64,000 bases of DNA, from contig JAUIRK010000176.1 of assembly GCA_030549495.1 (NCBI GenBank), positions 124,001 through 188,000 of the forward strand. The letters run 5' to 3'. The stretch comes from Nectonema munidae. Taxonomy: Eukaryota > Nematomorpha > Nectonematoida > Nectonematidae. The notes below the pieces were generated by a model, which was not told where the DNA came from, did no database searches, and worked only from the letters and a program-made list of their open reading frames with translations. The translations under genes were made by a program, and so were the position numbers. Positions 11,135 to 21,173 of this stretch are shown here, in pieces (position 1 is the first letter of the stretch; every line of letters begins with the position of its first letter).

Positions 11135-11373
11135 TTAGTGACGAGCAATTGACTGCGTATCGCTTTTGATGAACTGGAGAGAACTGAAAAGTCCTTTACT
11201 AGAAGTTGATGAATAAGTGAGAGGTGTGGTATTATCATCATCACTCTCCGGAGTGTCACTCTGTTCTGTTATAAATTATGCTCCCGGGGATATGATTTCT
11301 TCCTCTCTTGATAGCTGTGTTGATATTTGCGTATTCTGTTGCTTTCGCAACTGTTTCATTGATTTTTCACTGT
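11135..11373 (-). other. Coding-like stretch inside the NPDC1 intron, one in-frame stop
   Basis: Reading the minus strand gives EKSMKQLRKQQNTQISTQLS, then REEEIISPGA, one TAA, FITEQSDTPESDDDNTT and SSTSSKGLFSSLQFIKSDT before a final stop at 11135-11137. The polar, low-complexity character looks like a cytoplasmic or linker region. Possible acceptors lie just upstream (ATAG and ACAG near 11371-11375, and ATAACAG near 11266). It is not needed for the NPDC1 chain, which joins perfectly without it. It may be an alternative exon or a decayed transposon piece. Not recognised. Confidence 0.3.
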
Positions 11374-11999
11374 CTATTAACACCAGAAAAGCTATGAGAT
11401 CGCATAGAGCCCCAAACTTTTTTAGTTAAAAAAAGATATTTTCAAGGCGCATTTTCAAGCATTCAATATTTTTGAGCATTACAAAAATGTTGGCTATTCT
11501 AGAGCTTAATTGAGTGTCTCATAAATAAAAAAAAGCATGCCATGATTAATCTGTCAGATTAACAAATTATTCAGACAGCCATGAGAGCTTATGGTTTGCT
11601 GAAGATGATGTCACCCTCGGAGCGCGAATGTGAGAATAAGGGAGAGAAAACATAGAAAAGATTAGCTATAATCAATATTGTGTAGGTTAACACGGGGTTG
11701 TTGAATAATGGAGTATCGGATAAAGGAGGTCTGACTTTTTTTTACCAAAGAGTCTTGTAATACAAGCCTTTCCATACGGTCTTCAGAAGACATAGACATA
11801 TTTGATTTTGGAACACGAAATACTGAATCGGCTCAACCAAGGATTGTGTTCTCTAAAAGTTTATAAAAGATTCTTTTAAGAATGATACTAGAACATCCAA
11901 ACCTAAAAGACGGTTGTGAGCATCTGTTTCAATAACTGATGAAAAGCAATAAGGGTGCATATAGGCTTTATTCCATGCCATCAGTTGATCATTGTCTCC

Positions 12000-12430
12000 C
12001 CGTCCTAATGGGATGGTTTTACATTTTTATTGAAATTATTTTCGATGTTTAAAGCAGAACTCAAATTGTTTTGGAAGCTGGCAATACAATTTGAATATAT
12101 TGTAGGTGGAATTTTATTTATGGAGTCTAATATTTTCAATGGTATTAAACATAGGAGTAAAAGGAGTTAAACTGTCTCTTTAACAACTTCTTCCATCCCG
12201 CTATGACATGGAGCATTGTCTAAGACTTATTACAACAGATGATCATAGTTTAGCTTTACACTCTCCTAAACATGTTCTGATTAAATCTTTTGCACTTTCT
12301 TTTTCCTTGTTTGATTTCATAGTGTAAAAAACCAATGTTGGCAATGCAACGAATTAGATGAATATTTGAGTTTTTACTTCCAGCAGCATTAGTAGTACAT
12401 CGTGCACATTTCTTAGATATTTTTTTTTCT
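12000..12430 (-). pseudogene. Decayed Tc1/mariner-like (DDE_3) transposase fragment
   Basis: On the minus strand, from right to left, there is a block NIHLIRCIANIGFLHYEIKQ (about 12340-12400), then DNAPCHSGMEE at about 12188-12220, then PMFNTIENI at about 12130-12156. The order strand, DNAPCH (second acidic residue) and P-x-x-NPIE (third acidic residue) is that of Tc1/IS630-type transposases. Frame changes and stops lie between the blocks. No terminal inverted repeats were found, so only a fragment is claimed. Confidence 0.6.
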
Positions 12431-12754
12431 TGAAATAAACAAGTTTAAATTTGTTTGATCTAACTAAATAAATAATTGGCAAGTATTCAGATTGGTTTTA
12501 ACAAATTTTCTATATCGTTTTTTCTTTTCAAATCTTTCCTGATTCATACACGACACTTTTTAAAGTTAAATTTAAGAAATAAAATCTAAAAATGTCAGAA
12601 ATACTCCAGAGCAAATTGTCTGCTTTTTTTAATAAAAAAAGTAACATTTTTATATATTTTATGGCATTATTAGATTTTGATATATATAAAAAGTTAATTT
12701 ATTTTCAAGGTATATCTAAAAAATAAAATAAATAAATGACCCAAACAATTTTAT

Positions 12755-15230
12755 CAGGGCCGGCCTTAAGGCACTGCAACCGATGCGGCCGCATTGGGCC
12801 CCGCGCTCTTTTTAGGCCCCGCAATATTATGTTTTGATAACTTTTATAAAAGCATATATGTTTTTACTTTAATAAATAACAACTTATTTAATTATAATAT
12901 TTTTAAATATTTAATTTAATTATTAATTTAATAACTTTAGTAAAATATTTTTTTTAAATAGATTTTTCGAATTATCTCTATAGTTTTTTAGAATTATTTT
13001 GCTCAATTTAAAAATAAAAAGTAATAAAGTATAAAAAGTAAAAAATTAAAATTTTATAAAGTATAAAATAAATAAAAAGTATAAAGTGTTAAATGTCAAT
13101 TATTATAATTATAATTATTTTTTAATAAATAAATAGCTTAAATTCCTAATAAGAGTTTTAACATGCTTTTTATTTAGAATATTTTAATAATTCTAAGATG
13201 CTGATTTTTTAAAATTAGTTCTCTTTATTTTAGAAGTTGCATAGCGAAAATGGAAAAAAAGTTTCCAAAAAGATCAAGAGACATCGGCAGAAAGTATACA
13301 TCTGGCTGGGAAAAAAAGATGAAGAAAAAAGCGAACGATATTATGATTAATAAACAGAAAGGAGCCATAGATTTGTTTTTTAAGAAACTAAATTTTGAAG
13401 GTGAAAACTTGCCTACTTCTAGTCAGAATGTAAAAGAGGATTTTAAAAAAAAATTTGAAAAATCATCACAATGATTAATCAGTACCAGCTTGCTTTGATA
13501 ATATATCAATAGAAAACTTTGATGATCCCGCCAATTGGCCTGATAACATGGATAGATCTTCGATAGATTTTTTGTTACATAAAGGTCCAACTGAAATAAT
13601 ATTAGAAGATTTTCCTAAAAATAAAGATGGTAGACGATTTTCCAAATATCACTGCAAACGAAAATTAAATAATGGAGAAAGTATTTTGCGATCAACAGAT
13701 AAAAAATTTTGTTTTTACTGCCGACTTTTGGGGAAACAGGGAAGCTTGTTTGTTAATAAAGGATTCAATCACTGGCCAACTTGTGGCATAAGGTTGGCAG
13801 AACATGAGAAGTCATCAGGGCATTTGGAAGCTATGGTTAGTTGCTGGGAAGCTGGCGCAAGACTAAGTAAAAAAAGTTGTATTGACAAAGTTCAACAAGA
13901 ATTGCTTCATAATGAGACTAAGCGTTGGAGTCAAGTTTTTCAAAGATTAGTTGCAATTGTACAATTTTTAGCCGAGCGAAATTTAGCTTTCAGAGGTTCT
14001 AATGAAAAAATTGGGGAACAAAATAATGGAAATTTTTTAGGTCTGGTAGAATTAGTTGCAAAGTTTGATCCAGTGATGCGGGAACATCTACGACGTGTAA
14101 AAAACTCTGAGATTCATGATCATTACTTAGGAAAAAGAATTCAAAATGAACTTGTTTCTATCTTAGCTGAAGCTGTTTAAAATGATATACTTGAAGATGT
14201 CAGGAACGCGATGTATTTTTCTGTAATTTTAGATTGTACACCGGACATAAGTCATATAGAACAGATGTCATTAACAATGAGGTATGTATCTGATGGAGTT
14301 AATGTAAAAAAATCAGTAGCTGTCTATGAACGTTTTATTCTAATAGTTTTATTTTAATGTTCTAGAAAAATTTGGATTAAATGTTCAAAATATTCGTGGC
14401 CAAGGGTATGATAATGGCGCTAATATGAGAGGTGTTTATTCTGGAGTTCAAAAATGGCTTTTGGATATCAACAACCGAGCATTCTTTACTCCATGTGCAT
14501 GCCATAATTATAATCTACTTATAGCAGATATGACTAAATCATACCCTGATGCGTTGAGTTTTTTTGGAGTTATTCAACGTGTATACTCAATATTTGCAGG
14601 ATCTACAAAAAGATGGACACTGTTGAAAAAACATGTTCCAAATCTAACTCTGAAGCCTTTGTGCGAAACAAGGTGGGAGTGTAAAATTGATGGTGTCAAA
14701 GCACTTCGTTATCAGTTACCTGAAATTTGTGATGCGCTAGACGAGTTAGCGCAGAAAACTGATGACGCAATGTGCAAAAGCGAAGCAGAAACTCTGTATG
14801 AATCACTGAAAAACTATAAATTTTTGGTGTCACTTGTGTTATGGTATGATGTACTTTTTCAAGTCAAAACTGTTAGTAAAGAAATGCAAAGTGAAAAAAT
14901 AGATTTAGGTGCTTCAATGGATTCATTTAACAAGGTGTTAACCTGGCTCAAAAACTTGAGAATTAACGGTTTTACTCATATTTTGATTGTGGCAAAAGAA
15001 TTGCTGAAAACATGGAAGTCGATACGATCTTTCCAGTCAAGCGTCAGAAAAAAAGAAAGAGGTTTTTGATGAAACTGCCAAAGATTACACCCCTAACAAT
15101 TCTCAAGATGATTACAGAATAAATTGTTTTAACAGAATTATAGACACTGCAATCCAATCTTTAGAGCCAAGATTTGAACAGCTAAAATCAAATTTAAATT
15201 TGTTTAACTTTCAAAATTAAAATGTTCCTA
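12755..15230 (+). mobile_element. ZMYM1-like hAT transposon, 3'-truncated
   Basis: The left end CAGGGCCGGCCTTAAGG at 12755 is a typical hAT terminus, followed by a GC-rich subterminal block to about 12830. The AT-rich leader to 13249 is non-coding, then the transposase remnant runs to about 15215. A matching inverted right end was not found downstream, and the transposase lacks its C-terminal hATC dimerisation region, so the 3' part is missing. The element lies in the last NPDC1 intron. Confidence 0.75.
13250..15215 (+). pseudogene. ZMYM1-like hAT transposase, broken
   Basis: The first piece, 13250-13474, is a Lys-rich N-terminus (MEKKFPKRSRDIGRKY). From about 13511 it reads DPANWPDNMDRSSIDFLLHK, GPTEIILEDFPKNKDGRRFS, the TTF-type zinc finger region FCFYCRLLGKQGSLF..HEKSSGHLEA, then [16 protein letters not shown] after an in-frame TAA at 14178-14180. 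A frame change near 14340-14370 precedes the hallmark GQGYDNGANMRGVYSGVQ (about 14400-14455), CACHNYNLL and ETRWECKIDGVKALR. Another frame change near 15050 leads to DETAKDY..CFNRIIDTAIQSLEPRF, and the reading ends at 15213-15215 before the hATC domain. About four lesions plus the truncation make it inactive. Confidence 0.85.
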
Positions 15231-16082
15231 TTTAAAAATTTTCTTATTCCCATTTTGAAATTTACTATTCTCATTTTGAAGTAAAAAAAGGTATACATAC
15301 AAAATAGAAGTGTAAATGTACTCATTCCTAAGATGAGTTTAAAAGTAATAACGGACATGAAGAATTATCAGTTTGTTTTCGCGTTAACACTCTCATATAT
15401 GAAAGATTGTTGTTTTGTTTAGCAAGAAGGTAGTCATTTTCTTCACAATTACAGGTAATTCGACTAAATAAAACCCCTGCAGTTATGTTCGGAGGGGAAG
15501 CTAATAGTGCAGTAATTAAGCAAAATAATGGTGGCGTGTTCACTGAACAAAATAAATTCTGAAAATTATATATAAAAAAAAAGCTCGACCCCGAAATTTT
15601 TAGTATGTGTGACGGCGCTAACAATATAATTGGATTTTGGAAAAAACATTAAGAATTCTCCTTGCTTACAAACAAACAAAAACTATGGGTATTCAGATGA
15701 AAAAAATTGAATTAGCGAATTACTTGACTTTATTAATACAGATGAAAGTATTCTTATAATTATGTCGATAAATTATAAATTAGGTTGAATATTTAATATA
15801 AGTAATCATAAATCTTAAAAACATATTAAATGGCATGATAACGCATAAAAATGATAATAGTTTAAACTTTAAAGTATCCTTTTTAAGTATTTTTAGTAAA
15901 AAAAATTGCAAAAAATTTTTGAAATAGCATAAAAGATGTGATCTAAAAATGGGGTAAAACAATTACCCCTTGAATAAAAATACGCAAAATATTGATGTCT
16001 AACATCTTAAAGGAAATGCAGGAAAGATGACATTCTTAATTATTTTATCAATCAAAAATTTCTAATCCCTGTAAAATGGTTC
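15231..16082. other. No gene recognised between hAT and MULE
   Basis: AT-rich intronic sequence of the NPDC1 gene. No missing hAT C-terminus and no other family was seen. Confidence 0.35.
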
Positions 16083-16371
16083 TAGGAAAAGGTTTGGGTA
16101 AGACAATTTTGCCGTAAAACAAGTGTTTGTGATAAAAACAATTTGGTTTCTCAAGTACCATTTTATCTCTTCCAAACAACCAAGCTTGGCTTTCGAAGTT
16201 TCTGATAAGTAAACAACCAATAAGGAAATGGAGTAATTATTTTTTTACTATGATCAAATGAAAATACGTAAACCATTTATAAAATACTTTATTATTTAAT
16301 AAGATATCCTTTAAAAAAGATTCGTTATTTAAGAACATACATGAAATAAAACAGAAAAAATGTAATAATTT

Positions 16372-17743
16372 AAAAAGTGTGCAGATTCCATGCGATACTA
16401 CGCAAATAGTCTCTTTTCTGTGCAGAATTGTACCCAATTATCTGTCGTTGGGGTCTTTTGTTGATATCACTATATAACTTTTTCATTCCTTCTACGTTTC
16501 CTTTGTCTAAGTCACACTTTTTTTTCTTTCTAAAATCTCTTCCTTTTTTAGATAAGAAATAAGTTTCCACAGATTTGGATGCATATTTGTCATTGAGCTT
16601 TGCAGTGCATTGTGGTAGCCTTCTATGATGTTGTTCGTTCTGCTTCTATTATGCTCAATTCGTTCGAAAACATTCCATAATGCAATAGGAAAAGTAGGCT
16701 CACTCTTCGTCTTCGCTCTCCTTTACCCCGTTCTCCTCCAATATAGTCCGTTTCGAAATAAGATACTAATTCTTGGGGCAAATCGTCATCATCTGAACTC
16801 GATAAATCACCAATAACATCTTGCACAGGAAGGAAAGCTAATGCGGTGAAACATTTGATTTTGTTGTTGAATTCTGCGTCGGTTTGATAACGTGACTTTA
16901 AACCGAGATCGACAATGTGCCGATAAATATTCTTAGCCATATGAAATAAACAACCTGTTACTTTTGTTGTTGGAGATACAGCAGAAAAGGCGTTAATAAT
17001 TTCTTTTTCAAAATCGACCATCAAGGTTTCGTGTTGAAATGATGGGCGTAGATCCTTCAAGCCACTGAAAAGTCTGCTGTAAGTTACTTGAGATTTGTCA
17101 GTTAGCAAGACAAAAATACGTGGTATACTAATATTCTTTATAACAATATGTAATGTGAACAATTGGTAATATACCTCTGGGTTGCATTCAAACGTGCCGT
17201 CACACGCCCAGTCCTTGTTTTTCTCAAGGTCAGCCAAGCTTTTGTGCCAAAAACTAAAATTCTGTCTGAACAATCTTCCCTACTATCATATAATAAAAAC
17301 TGATCACCATTTTTAAGAAATCTATATTCTTCTGATATAATATATCCACTTCTTCCAGTTGAGATTGGAGGAGCTTGATTTTCCTTTTGCCTCCAGCCTC
17401 TAATACTGCGCGACAAATGTGCTTTAGTGGGCAGCAACGCCAATGCATTTGAATCTAAACTAGATGCAACCTCTGCAACCGTACACAGGTTTGTGAATTG
17501 GTGGCTATCGATTTCATTTTAGTTTTTGCTTCGTAAACTTTAAGGCTTAGAAGAATGGCAATGCTCGCAGACTGTTTTGCATAATAGATACACAATCATC
17601 TTCCAACTTGGTATGCACTCTTGCTTTACACTCCATATAATCACAGTTTCAATATGTTTTCTCACCCTATTTTCGATCTATTCGGAAAATATAGTTAGGA
17701 TTGTCAACTAATTCCAGTTCTCCTCTACTAGTTTCCATTTGAT
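16372..17743 (-). pseudogene. MULE transposase with FLYWCH zinc finger, broken
   Basis: From the right, METSRGELELVDNPNYIFRI and CDYMECKARVHTKLEDD (about 17740-17590) form a FLYWCH-type finger. The DDE part is long and well kept at 17273-16623: WACDGTFECNPEVYYQLF holds the first Asp, MVDFEKEIINAF the second, GCLFHMAKNIYRHI is the conserved MULE C-x2-H-type block, and NNIIEGYHN (other frame, near 16625) holds the Glu. The end reads AQKRDYLRSIAWNLHTF to a stop near 16372. Several frame changes, in the FLYWCH part, near 16690 and near 16560, make it inactive as it stands. Confidence 0.85.
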
Positions 17744-17774
17744 AAACCATCGTCTGCATACAAAAAACTATAGT

Positions 17775-17868
17775 CGAAAAAATAAAGATAAAAAAAAAAT
17801 AAGGTAAAATAAAGATAAAATAAAAAATAGGATAAAATAAAAATAAAGATAAAATAAAAAAATAATTA
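17775..17868. repeat. Low-complexity (AAAATAAAGAT)-like repeat
   Basis: Irregular repeats of AAAATAAAGAT and AAAATAAAAA lie just inside the right MULE terminal repeat. Confidence 0.8.
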
Positions 17869-18057
17869 CTTGGCCAAATTTGGTTGTTTGAAAGAGATAA
17901 AATGGTACTTCAAAAACCAAACTTTTTTTTATCACAAATACTTGTTTTACGGCAAAATTGTCTTGCGGCGATTTTTCCTATTAGGCGAAATATCCGGGCC
18001 GAAAATTTCTGAAGCGAGTTAAAGAAAGTATTATAATGTAAAGTTAAATGGTCATAC

Positions 18058-18166
18058 GCTTGCTAAACCAGCACATTCATAAACTGTGTAATCATCATCA
18101 TCGCCATCGCCTCTATCACCATAGCTTTCATCTGAACTCTCGGAATTTTTGATCAAACAATTTTCT
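18058..18166 (-). CDS. NPDC1: NPDC1/CAB-1 homologue, acidic cytoplasmic exon
   Basis: On the minus strand the acceptor CTCACATATTTAG is followed by one base completing a Lys codon, then ENCLIKNSESSDESYGDRGD, an acidic run and DDYTVYECAGLAS, and a GTATGA donor at 18057-18052. The acidic run plus YTVYEC(A)GLA is the signature of NPDC1 (DFTVYECPGLA in vertebrates as recalled). It begins in the phase left by the exon at 20925-21173 and ends in phase 0, fitting the exon at 9743-9841, so the join reads YECAGLAS-GEHLEIKNPLF, just as in NPDC1. Length is 109 bases. Confidence 0.85.
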
Positions 18167-18819
18167 CTAAATATGTGAGTAATGAAGTATTTTAGGTCTA
18201 CACAAGATCTAAGTTGCTAATCTTGAAATAATATTAAAAAGTAATTGCATCTATGTTGGGGCATATTTACAGCAGCTTGGTGAAGTGTGGGATTATAAAC
18301 TCTTTATTATTTTGAACAATGATCCTCTTTTGAAAGAGCTTTGTCCCTATGATGACTTTGTGATCAGTGTTGAAGGTAATCACTTCACAACTAACCTTAT
18401 TTCAATTGGTTAATTTTTATATCACTTTTCTTCTCTTTGTACTTCGTTCAGCGTATCTATAAGCTTTTCAAATCTAAATATTATTAACTTATCTAGGTGT
18501 TTAAAATCCTGCCCTAAATTTGTGTTTGATTAATTCACTTTGGAAATTTTAATTTCATTCATAAACGAGATTAAAGTTAAATCTACACTATTTTTTTTAA
18601 AAAACCATATAACTATGTTGTATTCTTACACTAAGAGGGCGTAAGCCGAGATACAAGGTAGTAAAGATAAGATTTATTGAACACCAACTGGCGATTATAA
18701 AATCAAGATAAGAGAAGGTGCATAACAAAATGCACAATTTATATACAGAAGAGAAGAGTTTCAAATAGTCAAATTAGTATTGTATCGCAGACTTATTTGA
18801 ATGTCGAATAGATGTATAT
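18167..18819. other. NPDC1 intron; unidentified plus-strand coding-like patch at 18240-18380
   Basis: At about 18240-18377 the plus strand reads CIYVGAYLQQLGEVWDYKLF then IILNNDPLLKELCPYDDFVI, followed by a GGTAAT that could be a donor. It is more protein-like than its surroundings, but the family was not recognised and no matching acceptor is clear. Confidence 0.3.
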
Positions 18820-18955
18820 GAATGCAACATATTGCATGTATTTGAACGTGAATGCAACATATGGCATGTATTTGGACGTGAATGCAACATATTGCATGTA
18901 TTTGGACGTGAATGCAACATATGGCATGTATTTGAATATGAATGTACTTGAATAT
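18820..18955. repeat. 30-bp minisatellite, about 4.5 units
   Basis: Units start at 18820, 18850, 18880, 18910 and 18940 (partial), each GAATGCAACATATTGCATGT followed by ATTTGGACGT or close to it. Units alternate between ATTGCAT and ATGGCAT. The first form makes ATGCAACATATTGCAT, with 6-bp inverted arms. Confidence 0.9.
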
Positions 18956-20216
18956 CAACATTTGAATATATTTATTCGTCATATAACACAATAGTTAGCA
19001 AATATTCAAATCAAACATACTCAAAGTGGAAACATAAAATTAAAATGCTTTTGATAAATATTTATATAAATGTATATATATGCGAACTTTACATAAACAG
19101 TTAGATTTTTAGGAAAAAAATATTTAAAAATGGGTAAAACCTATATAGTGTAAAATTTAACCCATTTCATTCTATCGTCAATTTTTAATAACGCATACGA
19201 TTTCCTGTTTTAGGGTACTTTTAGATCAAATTACTTATTCATGTCTGTTTTTTCTGAGATGTCATGGATTAATATGTTAAAGGATTTTGGGATTTTTTGT
19301 TGACCACTGCATTTTTTCAAGGACCATTAACGTTCAGCGAACCTCAAGCTCGCAAAATCTTCTATATTTTCAGATATTGGAGTTGCATTTTTACACTCTT
19401 CATCATACATAAAAAAATATTCTTATTCTTATCGTGTATTACGATAGCTTAGCAAAGCTTCGGAACCATTTTATATGCTGAAGAAGCGAGAGCTTAGTAC
19501 ATATATCTTTTGTATAACTTTTTTTCGACAAAATCTAAATTGACCAAACTTTGCATAACTGTGAAGATATAAAAATGGAAACTATCAAAATTTCAAACAA
19601 TTTGAACAACTTTTGAAAAAGATATTTAACATCAAATATTACGAAAAAAGTGATATATGTATATAGGACGATATACCCTGCACTTGTATTGGAGGTCATT
19701 TGCAAAAAAACTACAAAACAATTTTTTTAAATTTTACATCGATAGGTTACTATAGTTATATATTATATTGCATATCTCCAAATATATTTTTTAGTTTTTG
19801 AGTTATTAACGTAAAACTAAAGATGCTATTAACATAGTAAGTATACACACACCCATATGCACTAGGGAAATATAGTGATGCAGTTGCAAAATTTGCATAT
19901 GCATGCAACACTCTTTGGTGTAAAACGAGTTCTATGTACTATTAAATTTTAGCCTTTTAATTTTGGTCTATAATGAGTTCTATGTACTATTAAATTTTAG
20001 CTTTTTAGTTTAAATTTTATACGATTTTTATTTTGTTATTTTTGTTTATAACTTTTTTGTTTCTTAACTGTTTTAGACAAGTGACATGACAAATTAGAGC
20101 TTTAACTAAGCATTTTGACATTACTTAGAATATAATTTTTATAAAGTATATAATTAAAATATTGTTTATGTTTTAAACAAAATAGAGGCATTATTTTAAT
20201 TTTTTCAAATACACTT
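18956..20216. other. AT-rich intron sequence with a 48-bp direct duplication
   Basis: GAGTTCTATGTACTATTAAA starts at 19927 and again at 19975, with the following AT-rich bases also repeated. Nothing else was recognised. Confidence 0.5.
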
Positions 20217-20652
20217 CAGGGGCGGATCTAGAAATTGGCATTAGAAGAGCGGATTTTACTAAACTAGAACTCAAATGTCAAGGATATAAATTTAAGCTTT
20301 ATCAAAATTTTTAAAACAAAAAGAAGAATGAGAGCATTAAAACGATCTTCATTCATTGAACTGCCAAGAGAATTGATGTGGTAAAACTTGATGTGTTAAA
20401 TAATAAATTTACAAAAAAAAATTGGATAATATAAAATTAATAAGTGTCACACTCAACTACTATTGAAACAAAAAACTTTTTAGGGCTTCTCACTTTAGGG
20501 AAAGATTGAATCTAAAAAACGAGTTGCAGAAATCATCATAATATTTGAGTTCTACGAAAAGAATTAGATCAATAAAAATTTTCAGCCAATTGGCAATGCA
20601 ATTGGGGGGGGGGGGGCGTACGCCGGTTCCGCCCCCTTTAAATCCGCCAGTG
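20217..20652. mobile_element. hAT-type MITE, about 436 bp
   Basis: The left end CAGGGGCGGATCTAGAA and the right end, inverted, CACTGGCGGATTTAAAGG match over most positions and are a familiar hAT MITE terminal type. A G-run of 13 lies near the right end (20604-20616). CACTTC occurs on both sides but a clean 8-bp duplication is not certain. There is no coding sequence. It lies in an NPDC1 intron. Confidence 0.65.
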
Positions 20653-20924
20653 CACTTCTAAGGTTACACAAATGCTAACTAACTTTAGTGTATGCCTCCT
20701 TAAAATTAAAAAAATTTAATTTAAGCTATTGTTTTTCCATAACTTTGTGTGAATTATTAGTTCTTAACAATGAAGCATACATAAAAATGCCTCCATAATT
20801 ATACCCACTATGTGCTTATTTATATAAATATATAGAGAAAAAATTTACCCGATTATTCTGTACTTTACACATAGCTTTCACCTTCTTAAAAGCCATAATA
20901 GTAGAAGGATGGAAAAATGCTTAC

Positions 20925-21173
20925 TTGTCTAAAGACAGCATCTGTTGCTTCTGCATCTGGTACTGAGCTAAGATGGCGCTATATGAAAGTTTTTTACTCG
21001 CAATAGCCCTATCCTCTTCTTCTTCATCAAGAGAGGATTCTTCTGCACGCACTTTGCCAAAATTCTTCTTACTGATTTTCGCATCTGGTTTACTTCTTTT
21101 TTTAGCGCTTCCTCTACCTTTAGCAGAATAGGTAGAGCCATTTTTTTGAGGAATACTCTTTCCTGATCGCTGC
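20925..21173 (-). CDS. NPDC1: NPDC1/CAB-1 homologue, main cytoplasmic exon
   Basis: On the minus strand, AG at 21175-21174 precedes one base completing a Lys codon and then 82 codons, starting QRSGKSIPQKNGSTYSAKGR and ending LSYSAILAQYQMQKQQMLSL plus D, with two leftover bases before a GTAAGC donor. The end matches vertebrate NPDC1 (AQMYHYQHQRQQMLCLE as recalled). The exon begins directly after the membrane exon and is strongly basic near the membrane, then acidic (SSLDEEEEDR), as expected of a cytoplasmic tail. Phases agree with both neighbours. The local GC content is clearly above the intron background. Confidence 0.85.

Larger units (their letters stand above)
16083..17981 (-). mobile_element. 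MULE (Mutator-like) DNA transposon with long terminal inverted repeats
   Basis: The left 118 bp (16083-16200) and right 111 bp (17871-17981) are inverted copies. Shared blocks include AAGACAATTTTGCCGTAAAA, TTTGTGATAAAAA, AAGTACCATTTTATCTCTT and CAAACAACCAA. Between them lies a MULE transposase on the minus strand. No clear 8- to 9-bp target duplication was found, so the exact ends are uncertain by a few bases. It lies in the last NPDC1 intron, in the same orientation as that gene. Confidence 0.8.

Noticed and set aside
11135-11373. This stretch as the regular last exon of the NPDC1 gene
   Set aside because: It lacks the conserved TVYEC and NPLF motifs, which are present in the exons at 18058-18166 and 9743-9841 that join directly in phase.
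16625-16816. Plus-strand open frame of 63 codons
   Set aside because: It lies opposite the well-conserved MULE transposase and is its shadow.
18761-18994. Tyr/Cys-rich repeat peptides on both strands
   Set aside because: They are translations of the 30-bp minisatellite, whose length is a multiple of three.
20604-20616. G-run as a regulatory or quadruplex element
   Set aside because: It lies in the subterminal part of a hAT MITE where such runs are common; a single run does not make a quadruplex motif.
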